DNA from: Nocardia salmonicida NBRC 13393
Lineage (GTDB): Bacteria; Actinomycetota; Actinomycetes; Mycobacteriales; Mycobacteriaceae
Direction: 5' to 3'
NCBI RefSeq assembly: GCF_001613085.1
Contig: NZ_BDBR01000047.1
Location: forward strand, 1 to 64,000
Length of the DNA: 64,000 bases
Shown: in pieces, positions 34,935 to 42,900 of the stretch
Position numbering within the stretch: the stretch's first letter is position 1
How the letters are laid out: every line of letters begins with the position of its first letter
Notes under the pieces: generated by a model
Told to the model about the DNA's origin: nothing
The model's database searches: none
The model's input: only the letters and a program-made list of their open reading frames with translations
Program-made: the position numbers and the translations under genes

Positions 34935-36383
34935 CCACCACGCTTGGAGGGCCGCTTCGGCCTCTTCCCGCGTCATCGGACCGCGGTCGAGGCGCAGGTC
35001 TTTCAGATACTTCCACGCTTTACCCACCTGCGGACCCGGCGGCAGCCCGAGCAATTCCATGATCGCGTTGCCGTCCAGGTCGGGTCGCACCCGGGCCAGA
35101 TCCTCCTGCTCGCGCAGGGTCGCGATCCGCTCTTCCAGCTCGTCATAGGTCGAGCTCAGCGCGGCGGCGCGGCGCTTGTTGCGCGTGGTGCAGTCGGCGC
35201 GTACGAGCTTGTGCAGCCGATCGAGCAGGTCGTCGGCGTCGGTGACATACCGGCGCACCGCCGAATCCGTCCACTGGCCCTTGCCGTAGCCGTGGAAACG
35301 CAGGTGCAGGAACACCAGGCGCGCAACCTCTTCGGTGAACGCCTTCGGGTACTTCAGCGCCCGCATCCGCTTGCGCACCATCTTCGCGCCGACCACCTCG
35401 TGATGGTGGAAGCTGACGCCGCCTGCCGGCTCGTTGCGCTTGGTGTCGGGCTTGCCGATGTCGTGCAGCAGCGCCGCCCAGCGCAGCACCAGGTCGGGGT
35501 CGCCTTCCTCCTGGTCGATCGCCTGCTGCAGCACGGTCAGCGAATGCTGATACACGTCCTTGTGCTGGTGGTGCTCGTCGATCTCGAGCTTCATCGCGGG
35601 CACCTCCGGCAGCACCCGCTGCGCCAGACCGGTGTCGCACATGAGGTTGATGCCGTCGATCGGGTGGTCGGCGCCGATCAGCTTGTCGAGTTCGGCGCGC
35701 ACCCGCTCTGCGGTGATCCGGTCGATCTGATCGGCCATCTCGACGATCGCCGCCCGCACCCGCGGCGCCACCTGGAATCCCAGTTGGGCGACGAAGCGCG
35801 CGGCTCGCAGCATGCGCAGCGGGTCGTCGTCGAACGAATCCTGCGGCGCCGCAGGAGTGTCGAGCACGCCCTCGAGCAGCGCGTCGATGCCGTCGAGCGG
35901 ATCGACGAATTCCAGCGACCCGTCGGCGGCGATCTTGACCGCCATCGCGTTCACCGTGAAGTCGCGGCGCACCAGGTCGCCTTCGAGGGTGTCACCGAAC
36001 GTGACCTCGGGATTGCGCGAGACCCGGTCGTAGGTATCGGCGCGGAAAGTGGTGATCTCGAGCTGCTGATCGTCCTTGGCCGCACTGACCGTGCCGAACG
36101 CGAGGCCGCCCGTATCCCACAGATGGTCGGCCCACCCCCGCATCAGCTCCTGCACAACCTCCGGGCGCGCATCGGTGGTGAAGTCCAGGTCGTTGCCGAG
36201 CCGACCGAGCACCGCATCACGCACACTGCCACCGACCAGATAAAGAGTGTGCCCCCGCTCGGCGAACATCCCCCCCAACGGCGCCAAAACATCATTGAGC
36301 TGCCCCAACGTCACCGCCGCCCCCGCCAGCAGGCGAGCACGACGATCCGCCACAGCATCAGGGACAACATCGGGAGAAACCAC
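34920..36383 (-). CDS. pcnA: CCA tRNA nucleotidyltransferase (PcnA)
   Basis: Adds or repairs the 3'-CCA end of tRNAs. 487 residues, GTG start at 36383. The nucleotidyltransferase signature is LVGGSVRDAVLGRLGNDLDFTT (about residues 50-71) with the catalytic DLD acids; RRDFTVNAMAV marks the neighbouring motif and an RNA-binding head follows. A C-terminal HD domain is present (HHQHKDVYQHSL, LLHDIGKPDTK). Order pcnA (minus) and mutT4 (plus) matches M. tuberculosis Rv3907c-Rv3908. The stop codon is tandemly duplicated (separate entry). Confidence 0.94.
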   Translation of the reverse strand: MVSPDVVPDAVADRRARLLAGAAVTLGQLNDVLAPLGGMFAERGHTLYLVGGSVRDAVLGRLGNDLDFTTDARPEVVQELMRGWADHLWDTGGLAFGTVSAAKDDQQLEITTFRADTYDRVSRNPEVTFGDTLEGDLVRRDFTVNAMAVKIAADGSLEFVDPLDGIDALLEGVLDTPAAPQDSFDDDPLRMLRAARFVAQLGFQVAPRVRAAIVEMADQIDRITAERVRAELDKLIGADHPIDGINLMCDTGLAQRVLPEVPAMKLEIDEHHQHKDVYQHSLTVLQQAIDQEEGDPDLVLRWAALLHDIGKPDTKRNEPAGGVSFHHHEVVGAKMVRKRMRALKYPKAFTEEVARLVFLHLRFHGYGKGQWTDSAVRRYVTDADDLLDRLHKLVRADCTTRNKRRAAALSSTYDELEERIATLREQEDLARVRPDLDGNAIMELLGLPPGPQVGKAWKYLKDLRLDRGPMTREEAEAALQAWWAQQN

Positions 36384-36448
36384 ATAGGCACTTTACCGAC
36401 CCCGTCGAATCGTTTCCCCCCAGTCCACCACCGCCCTCCAACACCCCA

Positions 36449-36600
36449 CCCGAGCCCGCCATAACCCCACGACCAACCCCGAAGCCCCCACAACCACACA
36501 CCCAGCCCCAGCCACACCACCCACCCCGAATCCCCCACAACCAGCCCCCCAGCCACACCACCCACCCCGAATCCGCCATGACCGCACACCCGACCCCGCC
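36449..36600 (+). repeat. G-poor degenerate tandem repeats
   Basis: A 24-bp word beginning AGCCACACCACCCACCCC is repeated perfectly at 36510-36533 and 36551-36574 (period 41). A second related unit, about 33 bp with the core CCGCCATRACC, appears at 36449-36481 and 36566-36598. The core also occurs just left of the second structured element at 53178, linking the two loci. Confidence 0.75.
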
Positions 36601-36798
36601 CCGCGACCCATAGGGAGCGGCGGCCACGAAGTGGCCGGTTCGCGGCCGGGTCGCCGGTTAGGCGCCGTTGCGTAGGCGACGAAGGAGCAAGCAACGGCGC
36701 CTAACCGGCGGCCCCTCAGGGCCGCGACTCGAGCGCGCCAGCGCTCCAATAAACACAGCCCCAAACCTCCTGGGACTACCGAACACCAAATCCCGCCC
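36571..36798 (+). repeat. Structured interspersed element, copy 1
   Basis: About 228 bp, closely matching a second copy at 53178-53407 in the same orientation. Structure, left to right: a 7-bp hairpin (CGGCCAC/GTGGCCG, 36621-36637); a central perfect 20-bp stem (36652-36671 with 36691-36710) and 19-nt loop; a 6-bp hairpin (CGGCCC/GGGCCG, 36709-36724); a 6-bp hairpin (GAGCGC/GCGCTC, 36731-36746); then the conserved tail GGGACTACCGAACA. The outer 10 bp of the central stem (CGCCGGTTAG/CTAACCGGCG) are identical in both copies. The inner part differs in sequence but stays paired. Confidence 0.85.
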
Positions 36799-36848
36799 CC
36801 GCCCCCTCACTCGCGCCCGCACTCGATCTGCACAGCTAAGCTGGGCGA

Positions 36849-37388
36849 GTGTCTCCTCCGGCCGATCGCGCGAACAGTCGACGCCGCCAGCCGCGGCGGC
36901 GCGGTTCGGCGAACACTGCCGGTAAACCGCGCATGCGCACCGTCCGGGAAACCTCCGCGGGCGGGCTGGTCGTAGAAGGTCTCGACGGTCCGAAAGAGCA
37001 GCGCACCGCCGCGTTGATCGGGCGGACCGACAGAAGAGGCCGTCTCCTGTGGTCGCTGCCCAAAGGCCACATCGAAGCAGGCGAGACCTCCGAGCAGACC
37101 GCGATCCGCGAAGTCGCCGAGGAAACCGGAATCGACGGCGAAGTGGTCGCCGAACTCGGCAGTATCGATTACTGGTTCGTGACCGAGGGCAGACGGGTAC
37201 ACAAGACCGTGCACCATTTCCTGCTGCGATGTCTCGGCGGTGAGCTGTCCGACGCCGACGTCGAAGTCACCCAGGTTGCGTGGGTTCCGTTGAGCGAGTT
37301 GGATTCCCGATTGGCCTACGCCGACGAGCGGCGGCTGGCCGAAGTGGCGAATCGATTGATCGACCGGATGGAGACCGGCAAGCGATGA
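36849..37388 (+). CDS. mutT4: Nudix hydrolase MutT4-like
   Basis: Nudix hydrolase, 179 residues from GTG 36849; ATG 36933 (MRTVRETSAGG) would remove a basic 28-residue N-terminus. The full Nudix box is present in GHIEAGETSEQTAIREVAEE followed by TGI (about residues 75-97). Members hydrolyse nucleoside diphosphates linked to another moiety; M. tuberculosis Rv3908 is the positional counterpart. Its stop overlaps the next start by 4 bp (ATGA), making it the first gene of the murJ operon. Confidence 0.9.
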   Translation: MSPPADRANSRRRQPRRRGSANTAGKPRMRTVRETSAGGLVVEGLDGPKEQRTAALIGRTDRRGRLLWSLPKGHIEAGETSEQTAIREVAEETGIDGEVVAELGSIDYWFVTEGRRVHKTVHHFLLRCLGGELSDADVEVTQVAWVPLSELDSRLAYADERRLAEVANRLIDRMETGKR

Positions 37389-39844
37389 CGGGTGGACTGA
37401 TCCGGCTGATCACGGCGGTCCTGACCATCTTGGGTTCGATGACGCTGTTGCCCGCGCACGCGCACGCTCAAACGGACGGGTCGGGAACGCCGAAGTTTCT
37501 CAAGCTCACCCTGGACGCGGTGGCGCCGGGCACGGTGACCACCGGCAGCGATCCGAAGCTGACCGTGTCGGGCACGGTCACCAATATCGGCGATCGGGTT
37601 GTCGACGATGTGAGCGTGCGAATCCAGCGCGCGCCCGCGGTGGATTCGCCGAGCGGGCTGCGCAGTTCGCTGCGCCTGGACCAGGTGAACTACGAGGTGA
37701 CCGGTCCGTTCCAGGATGTGGCGCCGCAGTTGAGTCCCGGTCAGCGCAAACAGTTCTCCGTGAGCATCGCGTTGCGCGCGGGCTCGGAGGCCTCGCTCGG
37801 ACTGACCGATCCCGGGGTGTATCCGCTGCTGCTCAATGTCAACGGCGAACCCGCCTACGGCACCCAGGCCAGGCTCGACGACGCGCGCTTCCTGCTGCCC
37901 GTGCTCGGGTTGCCCGGCACCGACGACGCCAACCCACCGGTGTCGACGCCGCCGCAGGCCACGCCCGTCGCGACCACGATGATCTGGCCGCTGGCCGACC
38001 GGCCGCGCATGGTCGCGGGCAAACCGGGCGCGGTGAACGGCCAGGCCGAACTGCTCGATGACGAACTGGCGGCCTCGGTCGGCAAGGGCGGGCGTCTCGA
38101 ACAGCTCGTCGCGGCGCTGGAATCGGTGGTGCCCGCGCCGGGCAAAGACAAAGGTGTGGCCGGATCGGTGTGTATCGGCATCGATCCGGACCTGGTCTCG
38201 ACCGTGCAGACCATGACGCGCGGCTATCGGGTGCTGGCGAGTCCGTCGGATCCGAGCGGGGCGACCAGGGAGGGGACCGGGGCGGCGAGTGCGCTGGCCT
38301 GGCTCGACCGGTTGCGCTCGCTGGCCGGCTCGATGTGCACGGTGGCGTTGCCGTTCGCGCAGGTCGACGTGTCGGCGCTGGCCGCGGTGAACGATCCGGG
38401 ACTGTCCGCGCGGGCCCTGCTCGCGCCCGCCGATGTGGTGGACTCGATCCTCGGCACGCAGTCGTTGCGCGGGGTGAGCCTGCCCGATTCGGGCAGCATC
38501 GACGATCCGGCCGGACGGTTGTTGCGCGAGCACGGATACGGCACGGCGGTGCTGGCCGGTTCGGCGGTCTCGGGTGACGGGTCGCCTGCCGATACCGACA
38601 ACGCGCTCACCACCGCCCCGACCACGCTCACGCCCGATGTCGTCGTCGGAGGGGAACAGCCCGCGCCCGATGTCGTCCGGGTGCCGGATGTGAGCGTCGC
38701 CCCGCCCGTCGGCGCCGCCGCGGGAACCGATCCCGCGCTGCGCGTGACCACCTTCGATATCTGGTCGGCGACCGCGCTGGCCGCGGTGGGTTCGAATCCG
38801 CCGACGCCGTCGTTCACGCCGTCGAAGGTGCGATTCGACGTCACCAACGACTCGCGCGCGGCCCGATTGCAGGACGCGCTCGGCGCGATGGCCTGGAGCG
38901 CGCTCAATCCGGCGCCGGACCGGCCGCGTTCGCAGCTGCTGATGCCGCCGCAGCAGTGGGGCGCCAGCCGGGAGGAGGGTGTGGCGCTGCTCAAGCAGGT
39001 CGAGCTGCTCACCCGCAACAACCTCGCGAGTCCGCGCAGCTTCACCGAGCTCGTCGCCCAGGCGCCCGATCCGCGCCCGTTCACGCTGGAGTATCTGCCG
39101 CGCGCCGCCCAGGACGCCGCGCCGGAACAGTTCATCGGACCGGTGCGCGCCCAAGGCGCCCGGGTGACCGAACTGATGCGCGCTCTGGTCGAACTGCCCG
39201 AATCCGAGCTCACGCCGCACGCGTTCCTGACCCCCGCGCGCGAGGATCTGCTGCGCGCGCTGAGCCTGTCCGACCGCAGGGCCGACAACGACACACTCGC
39301 CGACCTGCACGCCCAGCGACGCGTCGATCAGGCCACCCGAGAACTGGACACGATGTTCTCCTCGGTGTCGGTGCTGCCGCCGGGCGGGGTGTACACGCTG
39401 GCCTCCGAACAGAGCCCGTTGTTGCTGGTGGCGCGTAATGAACTGCCCGTCGCCATCCGGGTGATGTTCCGGATCGAAGCTCCGGCCGAGACGAACATCA
39501 CCGATATCGGCGAACAGCTGCTTCCGCCGTCCGGGACCCGGTCGTTCCAGATCCCGACCGAGGTGAGCGACAGCCGTAAGCTGGTGATTCCGATCGCCCT
39601 TACCACCCCGGACGGGATAGCGCTAGGAGAGGCCACCTCGGTCTCGGTGCGCTCGAACGCCTACGGTCAGGCGCTGGCCATAATTACCGCATGTGCCGCG
39701 ATACTGCTGTTGCTGCTCGCCGGGCGCCGACTGCTGCGGCGGTTCCGCGGGCAACCCGATCCCGCCGACGAAGGGTTCGCCCCGGAGACGGTCGAACGGG
39801 CGGGTCGGCTGCGACGCGCACGTCAGCGGCTGCAACGGCAGTGA
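37385..39844 (+). CDS. DUF6049 secreted membrane-anchored protein (Rv3909-like)
   Basis: Large exported protein of 819 residues. ATG 37385 overlaps the mutT4 stop. A signal peptide (about residues 1-29, ending AHAQT) is followed by an Ig-like stalk domain (about 35-170), long alpha/beta extracellular regions and one C-terminal membrane helix (about residues 760-785, AIITACAAILLLLLAGRRLL), then a basic cytoplasmic tail. Position between mutT4 and murJ matches M. tuberculosis Rv3909, which is conserved across mycolate bacteria and thought to act with MurJ. Molecular function unknown. Confidence 0.85.
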   Translation: MTGGLIRLITAVLTILGSMTLLPAHAHAQTDGSGTPKFLKLTLDAVAPGTVTTGSDPKLTVSGTVTNIGDRVVDDVSVRIQRAPAVDSPSGLRSSLRLDQVNYEVTGPFQDVAPQLSPGQRKQFSVSIALRAGSEASLGLTDPGVYPLLLNVNGEPAYGTQARLDDARFLLPVLGLPGTDDANPPVSTPPQATPVATTMIWPLADRPRMVAGKPGAVNGQAELLDDELAASVGKGGRLEQLVAALESVVPAPGKDKGVAGSVCIGIDPDLVSTVQTMTRGYRVLASPSDPSGATREGTGAASALAWLDRLRSLAGSMCTVALPFAQVDVSALAAVNDPGLSARALLAPADVVDSILGTQSLRGVSLPDSGSIDDPAGRLLREHGYGTAVLAGSAVSGDGSPADTDNALTTAPTTLTPDVVVGGEQPAPDVVRVPDVSVAPPVGAAAGTDPALRVTTFDIWSATALAAVGSNPPTPSFTPSKVRFDVTNDSRAARLQDALGAMAWSALNPAPDRPRSQLLMPPQQWGASREEGVALLKQVELLTRNNLASPRSFTELVAQAPDPRPFTLEYLPRAAQDAAPEQFIGPVRAQGARVTELMRALVELPESELTPHAFLTPAREDLLRALSLSDRRADNDTLADLHAQRRVDQATRELDTMFSSVSVLPPGGVYTLASEQSPLLLVARNELPVAIRVMFRIEAPAETNITDIGEQLLPPSGTRSFQIPTEVSDSRKLVIPIALTTPDGIALGEATSVSVRSNAYGQALAIITACAAILLLLLAGRRLLRRFRGQPDPADEGFAPETVERAGRLRRARQRLQRQ

Positions 39845-39875
39845 ACCCCCGCGCCTGACGCGCGGTCAGGGGACC

Positions 39876-39965
39876 ATGACAGACAAGGACGAGAGTGGCA
39901 CTGGTGAGCGAAACGCTCATCGGACCGGCGGGATTCGCGGGTTACGCCGGGTACAGGAGGCATGA
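39876..39965 (+). CDS. Candidate 29-residue leader ORF before murJ
   Basis: ATG 39876 to TGA 39965 encodes MTDKDESGTGERNAHRTGG followed by IRGLRRVQEA. The stop overlaps the murJ ATG at 39962 (ATGA), and an AGGGG motif lies 3 nt before its start, though this spacing is short. It occupies most of the 117-bp gap after the DUF6049 gene. It could couple translation of murJ or be a leader peptide; it may also be chance. Confidence 0.35.
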   Translation: MTDKDESGTGERNAHRTGGIRGLRRVQEA

Positions 39966-42900
39966 TGGGCGACGATGATTCCGCTCATCGGCGCGACCAC
40001 GACGACGACCCGACCCTGCGCCGGGCCCCCAGCGCTCCGTGGGAACGTGGGATGACGGCCGGGCAGGACGCCGATCGCGACGAGGCCGTGCCGCACGTGG
40101 ATCGGCGCCCTGGCGCGCCTGGTCATCGACCGGAGTTCGTCGCGCCCCGAGACGGCCGTCCGCCGGTCCGACCCGGTGATCCGGCCGTCGATCCGCATGC
40201 GATGCCTCGTCATCCCGCTGCCGGCCAGCCCGGCACACCTCGTCATCCTGGTGTCCCCGGCGCCGAACTTCCGCCCGAGAATCCGGGTCGTGGCGGCTAC
40301 CGACCCGTCGAACAGACCGGTTACCGGCCGGGATCCGCCGACCCCGGCGCACCGGCGCCGCCCTCGGCGCATCGCGGCCCCCGCCCTGCCATGCCGCCGG
40401 GTCAGCCGGGCTATCGCCCTGAACCGCCGCCGCCCGGGTACCGCCCTGGACCGGACGTGCCCGCTGGACAGCGCCCAGGACCCCGACCGGGTCCGCCCCA
40501 ACCACCCGCCGGCTACCGCTCCCCGGATCCGCAGCGTCCGCCGCAGGGCGAACGGCCAGGGCCGGTCCCGAACCCGCGTCAACAGCCACCCGGTCCGGCG
40601 AATCGCTCGGGCGAGTTCCCCCAGCAGCAACGTCCCGGCGGCGTGCCGCCTCAGCGCCCCGGCGGTCCTCCCGGACGCTCCGGCGAACCACCACGTCCTG
40701 CTGCTTACGGCCCCGACGGTCGGCCTGTACCTCCACCGCAACGCCGCGCACCGGGTTCCGCCGCGCGCTCGGGCGAGTTCCCACAACAGCAGCGCCCCGG
40801 GCCCGACGGGTTCGCCCCACGGCGGCCCGGCCCGAACCCCTCGGGCGAGTTCCCCCAGCAACGACCGCTCCCGCCGCGTGGTGCGCCTTCCGGCGCCATT
40901 CCGAGACAGGATCGGCCCGATCAGGCCGGTGGACGCCGACCGGTTTCGCCGGAGCAGGGGCGGCCTGTACCGCCACCGCGTGGAAGTTTCCCCGGGATGC
41001 CTGCCGCGGATACCGCGCGGGACGGGCGCCAGGCAGGATTCGACGACCGTGGACGAGCCGTGGGCGGTCCGCCTGCCGCTGATCGGTCGGCGGAGCGGAC
41101 TCAGGTCATCGCCAGGCCGAAGAAGGTGGCGGCCGAACCTGCCCACAAAGCGGGCACCGCCCCGATGAGCGCCAACGCGAAGCTGCTCAAGGACTCGGGT
41201 TCGATCGCGGTCGCGACGCTGATCAGCCGGATCACCGGGTTCGCCAAGCAACTGTTGTTGCTGACGGTCCTCGGTCCGGCCATCGCCAGTGCGTTCATCT
41301 CGGCGAACCTGATCCCGAACATGGTCGCCGAGCTCGTCCTGGGCGCCGTTCTCACCGCCATCGTCGTGCCGACCTTGATCCGTGCCGAGCAGGAGGACGC
41401 CGACAACGGCGCCACGTTCGTGCGCAGACTGGTGACGGCGGCCTTCACTGTGCTGTTCGTCGCCACCGTGCTGACCTTGGCGGCCGCGCCGATCCTGGCC
41501 GGTCACGTGCTCGTCTCCTCCGACGGCAAGGTGAACACGAACCTCACCGTCGCGCTCACCTACCTACTGGCGCCCGCGCTGCTCTTCTATGGCATGTCGG
41601 CATTGTTCACCGCGATCCTCAACACCAGGCAGGCGTTCAAGCCGGGTGCGTGGGCCCCCGTGATGAACAATCTGGTCGCGTTGACGGTGCTGGCGGTCTA
41701 CGCGCTGACACCCGGCGAGATCACCCTCGATCCGGTGCGGATGAGCGATCCGAAACTGCTGGTCCTCGGCCTCGGTATCACCGCGGGCGTGGCGACACAG
41801 GCACTGTGCCTGCTGCCCGCGATCCGCAGGCACGGGATCAACTTGCGGCCGCTGTGGGGAGTCGACGCGCGCCTCAAGCAGTTCGGCAAGATGGGCATCG
41901 CGATCATCCTGTATGTGCTGATCAGCCAGGTGGGCCTGGTGGTCGCGAACAACGTCGCCTCCCAGGCCGACGTGGCGGGTCCCGCGATCTTCGCGAACGC
42001 ATGGGCACTGTTGCAGCTGCCCTACGGCGTGATCGGGGTAACCCTGCTCACCGCCATCATGCCCAGGCTGAGCCGCAGCGCCGCCGACGACGACACCCCC
42101 GCGGTGGTCGACGACCTGTCCGTAGCCACCCGACTCACGATGATCGCGATGATCCCGATCGTCACCTTCATGACCCTCGCGGGCCCCGAGATCGGCCAGG
42201 CCCTCTACGGCTACGCGCGATTCTCCGGGGACGCCGAACGGCTGGGCAGCGCCGTGAGCTGGTCGGCGTTCTCGCTCATCCCGTATTCGCTCGTGCTCAT
42301 CCATTTGCGGGTGTTCTACGCGCGCGAGCAGGCCTGGACACCGACCTGGATCATCCTCGGCATCACGACGATCAAGATCCTGCTCTCGGCCCTGGCACCG
42401 GTCATCGCCCGCGACAGCGACGACGTGGTGATCGTGCTCGGTGTCGCCACCGGCCTCGGATTCACCGCGGGCGCGGTGATCGGCGGCGTGCTGCTGCACC
42501 GCAGCCTCGGCGACTTGCGGATGGTCAATGTCGGCCGAACTGTGACCAGAGTGTTGCTCGCCTCGATCGCGGGCGGCGCGGTGATGCTGATCGTCGACAC
42601 GGTGACCGGACTCGACCGGGTCTCCGGCGGCGCGGGCTCGTTGCTGCGCGTCGTCATCGATTCGGTGGTGATGTTCTCGGTGGCCTTCGGCCTGATGCGT
42701 CTGGCCGGTATCCCCGAGGTCGTCGCCATCACCGTCGCGATCTCGCGCAAGCTCGGCATCACCCCGCCCGCGCCGGATCTCGGACTCGACGACCCCCCGG
42801 CAGACGACATCTACGCGACCACCGTGCTCCGCCGGCCCGATACCTATGGATTCCCCGCATACGGGCAGTCTTTGGACACCCAGACCATGGTGCTCCCCGT

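Larger units (their letters stand above)
36384..36848. other. Gene-free spacer pcnA-mutT4
   Basis: These 465 bases contain no convincing gene. The left half (36410-36600) is almost devoid of G on the plus strand and made of degenerate tandem units; the right half carries the first copy of the structured interspersed element. Promoters for pcnA and mutT4 must also lie here. Confidence 0.7.

Noticed and set aside
36652..36710. Integron attC-like site: GTTAGGC ... GCCTAAC at the central stem of element copy 1.
   Set aside because: The core sites are in the opposite order from attC (which runs RYYYAAC to GTTRRRY), copy 2 has GTTAGCG/CGCTAAC instead, the stem has no unpaired extrahelical bases, and no integrase or cassettes are present.
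38788..38802. GGTTCGAATCC, a tRNA T-loop-like word.
   Set aside because: It lies in frame inside the DUF6049 gene (VGSNPP) and no acceptor stem or anticodon arm can be built around it.
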